A model generated the notes under the pieces. The model had not been told where the DNA came from, did no database searches, and saw only the letters and a program-made list of their open reading frames with translations. Position numbers and translations under genes: made by a program. DNA of 64,000 nucleotides from assembly GCF_002081825.1 (NCBI RefSeq), contig NZ_MUKU01000006.1:142678-206677 (forward strand), read 5' to 3'. Source of the DNA: Chromobacterium haemolyticum. GTDB taxonomy: Bacteria; Pseudomonadota; Gammaproteobacteria; Burkholderiales; Chromobacteriaceae. Positions 56,022-63,856 of the stretch are shown here, piece after piece (position 1 is the stretch's first letter; each line of letters opens with the position of its first letter).

Positions 56022-56831
56022 ATGAAAAAAAATGAAGCGCTGGAGCATGCGGCGCTTGAGCTCGGCATTATCGATTGCCGCGATGGCGGCGCCCAGGCCA
56101 GGCAAGACTGGGTGGCGGTGGAAACCCCTGTGGCGCTGGTGTACAACGGCCTGTCCCACGTGGTGATGATGGCCAGTCCGAGGGCGCTGGAAGACTTCGC
56201 GCTTGGTTTTAGTCTGGCCGAAGGCATCATCGCCCATCCGGGCGAAATCTACGGCATCGACATCCTCCCGGGCGAGCGCGGGGTGGAGGTTCATATCGAG
56301 CTGGCTTCGGCCCGTTTCATGGCCCTGAAGGAGCGCCGCCGCCAACTGGCCGGGCGCACCGGCTGCGGCCTGTGCGGCGTGGAGCAACTGGCGGAAATCC
56401 ACCGGACGCTGCCGCCGCTGCCGGTCACCCAAAACTTCAGCCTGGACGCGCTGGCGCGCGCCTTGCCGGCCTTGCAGCAGGCGCAAAGCCTGTCCCAAGC
56501 CACCGCCTGCGCCCACGCCGCCGGCTGGGTGACGCCGCAGGGCGAACTCCTGCACCTGAGCGAGGACGTGGGCCGCCACGTGGCGCTGGACAAGCTGATC
56601 GGCGCGCGCGCGCGCCAAGGCTGGCGCGACGGCGCCGCCGTCGTCACCAGCCGCGCCAGCTATGAAATGGCGCAGAAGGCCGCCGCCGCCGGCATCGAGA
56701 TATTGATAGCGATGTCCGCGCCCACTTCGCTGGCGGTGGAGATGGCCGCGCGCTACGGCCTGACCTTGATCGGCTTCGCCGGCCGCGGCCGCGCCAATCT
56801 GTACAGCTGCCCCGAACGTTTGCGCATGTAA
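56022..56831 (+). CDS. fdhD: Formate dehydrogenase sulfurtransferase FdhD
   Basis: 269 residues from [15 protein letters not shown]. The catalytic cysteine pair is in [11 protein letters not shown]. The sulfur and cofactor-binding parts [31 protein letters not shown] and [15 protein letters not shown] are typical. FdhD receives sulfur from IscS and sulfurates the bis-MGD cofactor of FdnG. It is divergent from fdnG. The open frame upstream crosses the divergent promoter and is not used. The ribosome site is weak. Confidence 0.94.
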   Translation: MKKNEALEHAALELGIIDCRDGGAQARQDWVAVETPVALVYNGLSHVVMMASPRALEDFALGFSLAEGIIAHPGEIYGIDILPGERGVEVHIELASARFMALKERRRQLAGRTGCGLCGVEQLAEIHRTLPPLPVTQNFSLDALARALPALQQAQSLSQATACAHAAGWVTPQGELLHLSEDVGRHVALDKLIGARARQGWRDGAAVVTSRASYEMAQKAAAAGIEILIAMSAPTSLAVEMAARYGLTLIGFAGRGRANLYSCPERLRM

Positions 56832-57048
56832 TCCAACAGAAATATTCTGCCAGTAAACGGCATGGCTGCCGTGGATTGATGCCGGCAAGCGTCGCAGCGT
56901 CGGCAGCTTGCGCCCAGATGCGTCGGCAGGGGCGGGCGGCTGGTTTTGCGATGCAATATAGGCGGTGAATTCCGTCTTGCAATTCTTGGCAAGTTAGGGT
57001 CAGAATCGAAGCTCGACATTTCAACCCTTTCGAATATAAGAAACAAGC

Positions 57049-58275
57049 ATGGCACTCATCGTACAAAAGTACGGCGGCACTTCGGTTGGAACCACCGAAC
57101 GGATCAAGAATGTTGCCCGCCGTGTCGCCAAGTGGAAGTCGCAGGGACATGATGTCGTGGTGGTTGTGTCCGCCATGAGCGGCGAAACCAATCGCCTCAT
57201 CGCCCTGGCAAAGGAGATTCAGGACTATCCGGACCCGCGCGAGCTGGACGTGGTGGTATCCACCGGCGAGCAAGTCACCATCGGCCTGCTGGCGATGGCG
57301 CTGAAGGAAATCGGCGTGCCGGCCAAGAGCTACTGCGGCTGGCAAGTGAAGCTGGTCACCGACAACGCCCACACCAAGGCCCGCATTCAGGAGATAGACG
57401 ACACCGCGATGCGCTCCGACCTCAATGAAGGCCGCGTCGTCATCGTTGCCGGCTTCCAGGGCGTGGACGAGGACGGCGACATCACCACGCTGGGCCGCGG
57501 CGGCTCGGACACCTCCGCCGTGGCGCTGGCCGCCGCGCTGAAGGCCGACGAATGCCAGATCTACACTGATGTGGACGGCGTTTACACCACCGATCCGCGC
57601 GTGGTGCCGGAAGCGCGCCGCCTGAAGACCGTCACTTTCGAGGAAATGATCGAAATGGCGTCCTTGGGCTCCAAGGTGCTGCAGATCCGCTCGGTGGAGT
57701 TCGCCGGCAAGTACAAGGTTCGTTTGCGCGTGCTCTCCAGCTTCGAAGACGAAGGCGAAGGCACCCTGATTACGTATGAGGAAGATGAAAGCATGGAAAA
57801 GGCCGTTGTCGCAGGCATCGCATTTGACCGTAACGAAGCGCGCATCAACGTCAAGGGCGTGCCGGACAAGCCTGGCATCGCCTACCAGATTCTGGGACCG
57901 ATTGCCGATGCCAATATCGAAGTGGACATGATCATCCAGAACGTGGGCGAAAACGGCGCGACCGATTTCTCCTTCACCGTGCCGCGCGGCGAATTCCAGC
58001 GCGCGCTGACCATCCTGCGCGAAGTGCAGACCCATATCGGCGCCGCCAAGATCGACGCCGACGACAAGGTGGCCAAGATTTCCATCGTGGGCGTGGGCAT
58101 GCGTTCGCACTGCGGCATCGCCTCCACCATGTTCCGCACCCTGGCGGAAGAGGGCATCAATATCCAGATGATCTCCACCTCGGAAATCAAGGTGTCGGTG
58201 CTGCTGGACGAGAAGTATCTGGAACTGGCGGTTCGCGTTTTGCATAAAGTTTTCGGACTGGACCAGCCGGCGTAA
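57049..58275 (+). CDS. lysC: Aspartokinase
   Basis: 408 residues. The kinase domain starts ALIVQKYGGTSVGTTERIKN and includes VVVVSAMSGETNRLI, GGSDTSAVALAAALKADECQIYTDVDGVYTTDPRV. Two ACT domains at the C-terminus (about 265-405, with DKPGIAYQILGPIADANIEVDMIIQN and GVGMRSHCGIASTMFRTLAEEGINIQMISTSEIKVS) provide feedback control, usually by lysine plus threonine in this class. It makes aspartyl phosphate, the entry to lysine, threonine and methionine; the later genes lysA, hom and thrC are also in this window but scattered. Confidence 0.95.
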   Translation: MALIVQKYGGTSVGTTERIKNVARRVAKWKSQGHDVVVVVSAMSGETNRLIALAKEIQDYPDPRELDVVVSTGEQVTIGLLAMALKEIGVPAKSYCGWQVKLVTDNAHTKARIQEIDDTAMRSDLNEGRVVIVAGFQGVDEDGDITTLGRGGSDTSAVALAAALKADECQIYTDVDGVYTTDPRVVPEARRLKTVTFEEMIEMASLGSKVLQIRSVEFAGKYKVRLRVLSSFEDEGEGTLITYEEDESMEKAVVAGIAFDRNEARINVKGVPDKPGIAYQILGPIADANIEVDMIIQNVGENGATDFSFTVPRGEFQRALTILREVQTHIGAAKIDADDKVAKISIVGVGMRSHCGIASTMFRTLAEEGINIQMISTSEIKVSVLLDEKYLELAVRVLHKVFGLDQPA

Positions 58276-58293
58276 ATAATTTCGGATCCACGC

Positions 58294-58322
58294 TTGACAG
58301 GGGGCGCAGCGCTAATTAATAT
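58294..58322 (+). promoter_or_regulatory. Promoter of tRNA-Ser
   Basis: TTGACA (58294-58299), 17-base spacer, TAATAT (58317-58322), then a GC-rich discriminator. The predicted start is about eight bases before the tRNA. Confidence 0.85.
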
Positions 58323-58336
58323 GGCGCTCTCTGAAC

Positions 58337-58430
58337 GGAGAAATGGCCGAGTGGTCGAAGGCACTTCCCTGCTAAGGAAGCATACGGGCTTAAACCTGTA
58401 TCGAGGGTTCGAATCCCTCTTTCTCCGCCA
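58337..58430 (+). tRNA. serV: tRNA-Ser (GCU anticodon)
   Basis: 94-base class II tRNA. The acceptor stem is GGAGAAA/TTTCTCC, discriminator G and CCA are encoded at 58427-58430, the anticodon loop is CTGCTAA (GCT), and a long variable arm is present (ATACGGGCTTAAACCTGTAT). Reads AGC/AGU codons. Its last 20 bases are repeated at 61013, as expected for an integration site. Confidence 0.95.
58411..58430 (+). repeat. Putative attL (tRNA-Ser 3' end)
   Basis: GAATCCCTCTTTCTCCGCCA, matched 18 of 20 at 61013-61032. It marks the left edge of a 2.6-kb lower-GC islet. Confidence 0.55.
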
Positions 58431-58439
58431 GTTCGCATT

Positions 58440-58474
58440 AAGCCCTTGATTGGAAACAGTCGAGGGCTTTTTTG
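58440..58474 (+). terminator. Terminator after tRNA-Ser
   Basis: AAGCCCTTGA (58440-58449) pairs with TCGAGGGCTT (58460-58469), one G-U pair, then a T tract. Confidence 0.75.
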
Positions 58475-58808
58475 CGTCCTAGCGGTCCGAACCTCATCGT
58501 TAGATTCCTGAAGCGGATCAACAAGACCAAGAGCTTCCTAGAAGCGTAACCGTCTCTGCGAAAACGCGATCAATCCATTTGACCTAGATAAAACTAGTCG
58601 AGACACGCCCTCGAGCGGTTTGCGCGGCAATTCCTGATTGTCTTTGTGTATTGGGAAAAGGGGGGGGGCTTCCATCGGCTGGAGGATGGAGGCGGATGAA
58701 TTCGATTGATGGCCGGAAGCAGGTGGGTGGTCCGCTCCGGCCATTTTGTCGCTTGCTCACGCTGCTATTCAAACCGTCAAGGGAGCTGAATAGTTGCCTC
58801 TGTTTCAT
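58475..58808. other. Non-coding start of the islet
   Basis: About 330 bases of mixed composition. Short open frames on both strands show no ribosome site or recognisable family, and a run of nine G lies near 58660. No gene can be supported. Confidence 0.55.
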
Positions 58809-59309
58809 TCACCGCCACTTCCTGTCCGTTAGCGTAATGGCGCTAGAGCAGACGCCCGACCCGCTAATCCGCCAGCGACGCGCCGCGCCGCGCGGTGCGT
58901 TGGTCTTCTTTCGCCATGGCTCGGATGGCTTGAGCAGGTAGTTGGCGTATACGTAGCGCCAGGGCACGACTGCATAGAAGACGATCAGCAAGGGAATCCA
59001 GCCCAGATTGGCTTCGGTAAAGGGCTCTATGCGCCCGCTGCGCCACTGGGGAATGGCTACCAACACCACCCACAGGGTTTTCCAGATCATTTCCCATAGC
59101 AGCACCGGGAGCATTTGCAGCGGGTAGCGCACGCCAAATAGGGTTAACAGCCAAAAGGCCAAGAGCATGTGGTCCACCACGGCTCTCGTGGGAACCGCCG
59201 GGGTATGGGGACTCAAGATATTAGGCAGCAGGGAGACTCCAAATCCGACGGCGATAAACAGATACAGGCCTCTCAAGCAGTTCAGGCGAAATAGTGAAAT
59301 GTCTTGCAT
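58809..59309 (-). CDS. Unknown small integral membrane protein
   Basis: 166 residues with about four hydrophobic segments (GLYLFIAVGFGVSLLPNIL, HMLLAFWLLTLFGVRYPL, LPVLLWEMIWKTLWVVLVAIP, WIPLLIVFYAVVPWRYVY) and a basic Arg-rich C-terminal tail. No named family is recognised; it resembles small DoxX-unrelated membrane proteins of islands. The ATG at 59309 is chosen because ATGGAGAAAGATAAAATG places GGAG nine bases before it. It lies downstream of the HTH/DUF2975 pair on the same strand. Confidence 0.65.
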   Translation of the reverse strand: MQDISLFRLNCLRGLYLFIAVGFGVSLLPNILSPHTPAVPTRAVVDHMLLAFWLLTLFGVRYPLQMLPVLLWEMIWKTLWVVLVAIPQWRSGRIEPFTEANLGWIPLLIVFYAVVPWRYVYANYLLKPSEPWRKKTNAPRGAARRWRISGSGVCSSAITLTDRKWR

Positions 59310-59459
59310 TTTATCTTTCTCCATGAAAATGACCCATTTGGGCGAGTGGATACAGTTTGCTTCGGACGCCGTTCGATTTGGCGGGCGCTTGCTACTGGCG
59401 CTACTGGCCCGCCAGATGGAACTGGCCAAGGCCCAGCGCATAAACAGATGGCTTAAGCT

Positions 59460-59693
59460 TTATTTGGGGACGGCTTGGTCTTCCTTAGCGCTGGCCGCAT
59501 AGTCCAGCAAATCGCCCGGCTGACATTGCAAGGCTTCACAAATTGCTTCCAAGGTCGAGAACCTGATGGCGCGGGCTTTTCCGGTTTTGAGGATGGAAAG
59601 ATTCGCCAGGGTGATGTCTACACGATCCGCAAGCTCGCTCAAAGTCATTCTTCGGTCATGCAACAAGCCATCGAGCTTTACCAGAATAGCCAT
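59460..59693 (-). CDS. Small HTH regulator, Xre/Cro family (YozG-like)
   Basis: 77 residues, one helix-turn-helix domain: LHDRRMTLSELADRVDITLANLSILKTGKARAIRFSTLEAICEALQCQPGDLLDY. It matches the small YozG-type regulators that accompany DUF2975 membrane proteins. Its start is three bases after the stop of the DUF2975 gene, so the pair is co-transcribed. It probably controls its own operon. Confidence 0.88.
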   Translation of the reverse strand: MAILVKLDGLLHDRRMTLSELADRVDITLANLSILKTGKARAIRFSTLEAICEALQCQPGDLLDYAASAKEDQAVPK

Positions 59694-59696
59694 GGC

Positions 59697-60224
59697 TTAT
59701 ACGGTTCCTTCCAAATCGATACGCATTTTCGTTCCTGCATCAAATACTCGCGCCAGAATAAACAGCAGCAATACGGATAGCCATCCATCGACCGAAGGGC
59801 TCCACCCAATGTCCAACGGGTAGATCATGGATACGCTTGCGCAAACCGCGCCGACGGCAAGGTTGAGAATTTGTATGGCGAGCAGCGCCCAAGCAATGGC
59901 TTGCAGCCGGGCGGCGTTGGCTGGAATGAAGGGGTCGCCATCGCGTACCGTTGTCACCATCGCCAGCAAGCGCGCCAAGACAAGATTCGCCAGCGGCACG
60001 CCAGCGAGCCCGATCAGCATGATCAGCATGATCAGGCGCATGCCTGTCATTAGCGCGGGCGGAGCCTCCGGTCGCGCGCCTAGCGCGGCTTGTAGCCATT
60101 GCGGCGGGATAAAGCTGGCAAGCAAAAGTGCCCCAATTCCCATGCCCAGTATGAAGTTCAGGCTGAGCAGGGCGCGCAAGACCAGGCGGGTCGTAGACAA
60201 AAGGTTCGGATGGCTAGGCATCAT
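59697..60224 (-). CDS. DUF2975 membrane protein
   Basis: 175 residues with four membrane segments (LVLRALLSLNFILGMGIGALLLASFI, LIMLIMLIGLAGVPLANLVLARLL, AWALLAIQILNLAVGAVCAS, WLSVLLLFILARVFDAGTKM). The motif VRDGDPFIPANAARLQAIAWALL and the ending FDAGTKMRIDLEGTV are typical of DUF2975, whose genes are usually followed by a YozG-type HTH gene, as here. The function is unknown. GGAGGAAATG places a ribosome site at the start. Confidence 0.88.
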   Translation of the reverse strand: MMPSHPNLLSTTRLVLRALLSLNFILGMGIGALLLASFIPPQWLQAALGARPEAPPALMTGMRLIMLIMLIGLAGVPLANLVLARLLAMVTTVRDGDPFIPANAARLQAIAWALLAIQILNLAVGAVCASVSMIYPLDIGWSPSVDGWLSVLLLFILARVFDAGTKMRIDLEGTV

Positions 60225-60360
60225 TTCCTCCTCCTGGGTTTATTGTTAAACGATAAATAGGACATTGGTATTCCGCAAGAAATTTATCGTTATTCGATAA
60301 TCTAGCTTGAGCTTGTCGCAACCAGGGAACAGTAAGGAGGGAACGGCTCCGGTCTAGGTC

Positions 60361-60447
60361 GCTGCGGTGACCGGTCGAACGGGGGCCAACTTGCTCAATG
60401 ACCGGGTACTGCCTTTCTTTGCGGAACAGGGCATGGTGATCATCCGC
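60361..60447 (+). pseudogene. Remnant of an IS481/IS3-type transposase
   Basis: A frame reading AAVTGRTGANLLNDRVLPFF-AEQGMVIIRIR resembles the rve (integrase core) region of IS481/IS3-family transposases, where LLNDRVLPFFEEQGI.VLRILTDRG is common. It lacks a start and the rest of the core, so it is a dead fragment. Confidence 0.5.
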
Positions 60448-61012
60448 ATCCGCAGGCGCCGCTTCTGCAGTCTGGCCAATTTGGCCATGCGTGCATTTTC
60501 TCCTAGGGTGAGCGGAGTGAACCGCCATCAAAAGCCGCTGAAAGCCTTTCATTAACAAGGCCATCAGCTGGATTCGATTGAGGGGTAAAGCTGATGAAAC
60601 TTGTACTTTGGTTGGACGTTTGAATCAGCCGAAAACATCCAAATTGAATACTTTTGGTCGAGCTCGCCTGGGCACTTCGTCGAGCAGCGAGTAGCCGCTG
60701 CTATCCTCATACCTGCCATCGCCATCGGTGAACCGGAAGGATGCCCACACGCCACACCCAAAGTGAACCGTACAAATGAGAATCGGCGGGTCGCGCTTGC
60801 TCTAGGCCGGGCGGGGAAAATTGCGAGTTTTGTTGAGTCAGGCATGGCTTTGCGGAAATTTTCTCCATTTTTCGGGTTTGGAAAAATTTCAGAACAAGCT
60901 GTTGACAAGGTCCAGTAAAGGACACATACTGTGCGCTTCTTGATCGACAGCACAGCAAGCGCTACTGCTAGAAAATTCAAGGGTTTGGTTGTTTGAGAGC
61001 GGGTATTTTCAG
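60448..61012. other. Non-coding right part of the islet
   Basis: About 565 bases of lower GC without a convincing gene. Two overlapping open frames on opposite strands (around 60601-60918 plus, 60564-60980 minus) have no ribosome site or family features. Probably decayed insertion or island sequence. Confidence 0.5.
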
Positions 61013-61032
61013 GAACCCCTCTTTCTACGCCA
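61013..61032 (+). repeat. Putative attR, partial copy of tRNA-Ser 3' end
   Basis: GAACCCCTCTTTCTACGCCA, 18 of 20 identical to 58411-58430, ending six bases before tRNA-Arg. Confidence 0.55.
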
Positions 61033-61038
61033 ATCAGC

Positions 61039-61115
61039 GCACCCGTAGCTCAGTTGGATAGAGTATCTGGCTACGAACCAGAGGGTCGGGCGTTCGAATC
61101 GCTCCGGGTGCGCCA
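61039..61115 (+). tRNA. argV: tRNA-Arg (ACG anticodon)
   Basis: 77 bases. The acceptor stem is GCACCCG/CGGGTGC, discriminator G and CCA are encoded at 61112-61115, the anticodon loop is CTACGAA (ACG), and the T stem is GGGCG/CGCTC. The A34 would be edited to inosine to read CGU/CGC/CGA. Confidence 0.96.
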
Positions 61116-61121
61116 CTTGCT

Positions 61122-61196
61122 GTCCCTATAGTTTAGCGGTTAGAACACCGCCCTTTCACGGCGGTAGCCGGGGTTCGATTCCCCGTGGGGACGCCA
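61122..61196 (+). tRNA. gltT: tRNA-Glu (UUC anticodon)
   Basis: 75 bases starting GTCCCTATAGTTTAGCGG, with the anticodon loop containing TTC (CTTTCAC), T arm GGGGTTCGATTCCCC and acceptor end TGGGGAC-G-CCA. Six bases after tRNA-Arg, so the two are co-transcribed. Confidence 0.95.
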
Positions 61197-61203
61197 GATT
61201 CAG

Positions 61204-61234
61204 AAAAACCCATCGCGCAAGCGGTGGGTTTTTT
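61204..61234 (+). terminator. Terminator of the tRNA-Arg/Glu transcript
   Basis: CCCATCGC (61209-61216), loop GCAA, GCGGTGGG (61221-61228), then TTTTTT. Confidence 0.9.
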
Positions 61235-61237
61235 GCA

Positions 61238-61325
61238 TTTCTAAGCTGCCTATCCGGCAGTGAACCCCATCGGCACCATCACCACACGGGACCGCTGTTT
61301 CTAAGCTGCCCATCCGGCAGCAGCA
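61238..61325 (-). CRISPR. Orphan mini-array, type I-F repeat family (two repeats, one 32-base spacer)
   Basis: Repeat A at 61238-61265 (28 bases) begins TTTCTAAGCTGCC and ends CCGGCAGTGAAC. Its reverse complement starts GTTCACTGCCG and ends GCAGCTTAGAAA, the hallmark ends of type I-F repeats (Yersinia/Pseudomonas Csy systems). Repeat B at 61298-61325 is the same for 22 of its first 23 bases, then diverges (GCAGCA instead of AGTGAAC-type end). Between them are exactly 32 bases (61266-61297), the standard I-F spacer length. The stem GCTGCC/GGCAG is kept in both. No cas gene lies in the window. It sits between the tRNA-Glu terminator and the 3' end of the MarR-GNAT gene. crRNA orientation would be the minus strand. 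Confidence 0.8.
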
Positions 61326-61335
61326 CGGCGCGCGG

Positions 61336-62295
61336 CTAGCTTTTGGCGGGCCGTGTAAAACACTGCTCCACCACCTGTTCGCCCCAGCGTGCTCCTGGGC
61401 GCTCCTCGCTCAAGACAAAGCCGAAGGCCTCGTACAAATGCCGCGCCGCCAGCAAGCCCTGGAAGGTCCACAGCCGGACGGCGAGGCGCTGCTGATCGCA
61501 AAACGCCATCGCCTGTTCCATCATGCGGCGGCCAAGGCCGCTGCCGCGCGCCTCCTCGTCCAGAATGAACCAGCGCAGCTGCACCTGCCCCGGCGCGTCC
61601 GGCTCCGCCGCAATCACCAATGAACCGATGATGCGGCCGTTGCGCAAGGCCAGCCACAGCTGATTGCCGGGCTGGCTCAGGCGGCCGAGGAAATCGGCCA
61701 GGCTGGTGGCCACCTGCCGTTCGAAAAAAGCGCCGAAGCCGGCGTGGGCGTGGTAATAGCGCGCATGCATGGCGACAATGCTGCCCAGCGCGCCGCAACG
61801 GTAACCGGTTTCAATGGCGATGGGCGCCGCGGCCGGCGGCGTGTGCTCGGCGTGCCTGGCTTCCAGCGCCGCCGCATAGCAATTTAGGCCTTGTTCTACC
61901 TGCCGCTGCTGCTCCGCCGACAGGTGGACGAGGGCGCCGCCCACCTGGCCGCGTCCGTAGTCCTGCAACTGCGCGAACAGCTGTTGGCCGGACGGGCTCA
62001 AGGCCAGCAGCTTGGTCCGGCCGTCGCTGGGGCAGGGCTGCTCCAGCAGCTCGCCGCCCTGCGTCAGCTTGCGCACCAGCCGGCTCACCGTGGATTTTTC
62101 CAGCTGCAGCTTGTCCGCCAACTGGCTGGCGGACAAGCTGCCGGCCAGGCCAATCTCCACCACCGCATGCACGGCGGAGGCGGAGTGCCGGCTCATGGCC
62201 AGGGTGCTGCGCATGAAACCCAGTTCGCGCACGATGCGCCGCGAGGCGGAGCGGATCTGGTCGATGACAAGCTGCTGCGGCTGTGTAGGGTTCAT
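61336..62295 (-). CDS. MarR-type regulator fused to a GNAT acetyltransferase
   Basis: 319 residues in two domains. The MarR winged helix is at about 10-150 (LSASQLADKLQLEKSTVSRLVRKLTQGGELLEQPCPSDGRTKLLALS). The GNAT domain is at about 160-315 with the acetyl-CoA loop in LDEEARGSGLGRRMMEQAM and ARHLYEAFGFVL. Such fusions are known in several bacteria; the acetylation substrate is unknown. A 34-base inverted repeat directly upstream is the likely operator. It lies downstream of an interrupted TonB-receptor gene on the same strand. Confidence 0.9.
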   Translation of the reverse strand: MNPTQPQQLVIDQIRSASRRIVRELGFMRSTLAMSRHSASAVHAVVEIGLAGSLSASQLADKLQLEKSTVSRLVRKLTQGGELLEQPCPSDGRTKLLALSPSGQQLFAQLQDYGRGQVGGALVHLSAEQQRQVEQGLNCYAAALEARHAEHTPPAAAPIAIETGYRCGALGSIVAMHARYYHAHAGFGAFFERQVATSLADFLGRLSQPGNQLWLALRNGRIIGSLVIAAEPDAPGQVQLRWFILDEEARGSGLGRRMMEQAMAFCDQQRLAVRLWTFQGLLAARHLYEAFGFVLSEERPGARWGEQVVEQCFTRPAKS

Positions 62296-62317
62296 GCGCG
62301 CTCTCCTGTGGTAATGA

Positions 62318-62351
62318 TTGTAACATACAACTAAATAGTTGCTTATTACAA
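62318..62351. promoter_or_regulatory. Inverted repeat, likely operator of the MarR-GNAT gene
   Basis: TTGTAA (62318-62323) and TTACAA (62346-62351) flank AACTAAATAGTT in a symmetric AT-rich site, 23 bases upstream of the MarR-GNAT start. MarR proteins typically bind such palindromes and autoregulate. Confidence 0.6.
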
Positions 62352-62374
62352 TAAATCGTGAGCGCGCCAGCCGT

Positions 62375-63856
62375 TCAGAACTTGTGGTTCACCTCCACCC
62401 ACCACTGGCGGCCATAGGGCAGATAGCTGCCCACCGGGTAGTAGGGCCAGTTGCTGGTATCGTCGCGCTTGATGGTGTCCAGCACATTGTTGACGATGAG
62501 CCCCACCGAGGTCTGCTTGCTCCATTGATACTGAGTGCTGAAATTGGCCAGCACCGTGGGCGTCAGATTGCCATTGCCGCTGGCCTTGGGAATCTTGCCG
62601 TAGCGGGTCAGCAGCACGGTGGACGACCAAGGGCCGATGTCCCAGCTCAGGCTGGTGTCCAGCTTGTCCGGCCAATCGGTGTTTTCCGGGTCGTTCAACA
62701 TATTCTGTTCCACATCGCCGGCAAACTGCTGGTAAGTGTGCTTCAGCACCTTGGTGTAATTGGCTTTCAGCAGGAAGCTGCCCCAGTTGGCGGTTTTCCA
62801 GCGCAGCTTGCCGGCGATGTCGAAACCGCTGGTGCGCTCGCTGGCGGCGTTGATCGGGTTGACCACGATCTGCTTGATCGCGCCCGGATTGATCAAGGCA
62901 TTGGCCGGATTGCGCTGCACTCGGCGCAATGTGTCCTGGCACAGCTGGGACGACGCGTCCAGCATGCCGGCGCGGCACTGCGCCTCGTCGCGCAACAGCT
63001 TGTCGCCGCTCAGGTCGGTGACCAGATCATTGATGGCGATGTCCCAGTAATCCACCGAAATATCCGCACTGCTGCTGGGCGACCATACAAAGCCGAAGCC
63101 GTAGGACTTGCCGTTTTCCGGCTTCAGTTCGGCGTTGCCGTTCTTCACGTAGTCCGCGCCCGGCGACATGCTTTTGTAGTCGCAGCTGGCCAAGGGCTGG
63201 CCGGCCTGGGCGCAACGCCAGTAATCGGTGCTGGACGAGTAATAGCCGCGGCTCTGGGTCAGGAACAGATAATTCATGTCCGGGGCGCGGAAGCTGGTGA
63301 CGTAACTGCCGCGCAGCAGCAAGCTGTTCAGCGGACGGAACGCCAGGCCGGCGCCGTAAGTGAACTTGCCGGCGCTGCTGTTCGGCAGCTGGTAGCGGTC
63401 GTAACGGCCGGACAGCGTCAGGTCCAGCCGCTTCAACACCGGGATGAACAACTCGCCGCCCAGCGCCTGGCGCGAGCGGGCGCCGCCGGCGTGCACGGCC
63501 GGCGAGGTGTTGTAGAACGCGCCCTGGTTGATCAGCGGGTCCGGATCGTTGCTGAAGCCCTGGCTGCCCCATTCCAGCGTGCCGGCCAGCTTCACCGCGC
63601 CGGCCGGCAGCTTGAACAACTCGCCGCTGCCGCTCAGGCTGAGCGCCTGCAGCCAGGACTTGTTCTGGCTCACCGAGCGCCCGGCGATGCCGTCGAACTC
63701 CGCCTGCGTCAGCCGGCGGTTGAACGGCCCGGCCGACGGCGCGTAAATCGGCACCCCCTTGGCGTCCACGCCCTGCTGTTGGCCCAGGAAGAAGCTGTCC
63801 GCATTGGCCAGCAACCGCGGCGCGATGTTCTGGCTGGTATAGATGGACGCGTTGTA
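62375..63856 (-). pseudogene. TonB-dependent outer-membrane receptor, 3' part, interrupted by an IS element
   Basis: About 493 residues of the C-terminal barrel of a TonB-dependent receptor. Alternating beta-strand pattern, the receptor hallmark FRPLNSLLLRGSYVTSFRAPDMNYLF, YGFGFVWSPSSSADISVDYWDIAINDLV, a Cys pair in extracellular-loop sequence (CAQAGQPLASCDY), and the terminal strand QWWVEVNHKF ending in Phe. The plug domain and the rest would lie beyond the IS. The frame is open up to the IS junction at about 63856 (YNASIYTSQNIAPRLLANADSF). The ligand (siderophore, heme or other) cannot be told. Confidence 0.85.

Noticed and set aside
60214..60564. 116-codon minus-strand frame
   Set aside because: It runs antisense to the IS481/IS3-like fragment and across the DUF2975 promoter, has no ribosome site and shows no family features.
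60564..60980. 138-codon minus-strand frame and an opposing 105-codon frame
   Set aside because: Both overlap in decayed islet DNA, with odd composition and no ribosome sites. They cannot be told from chance.
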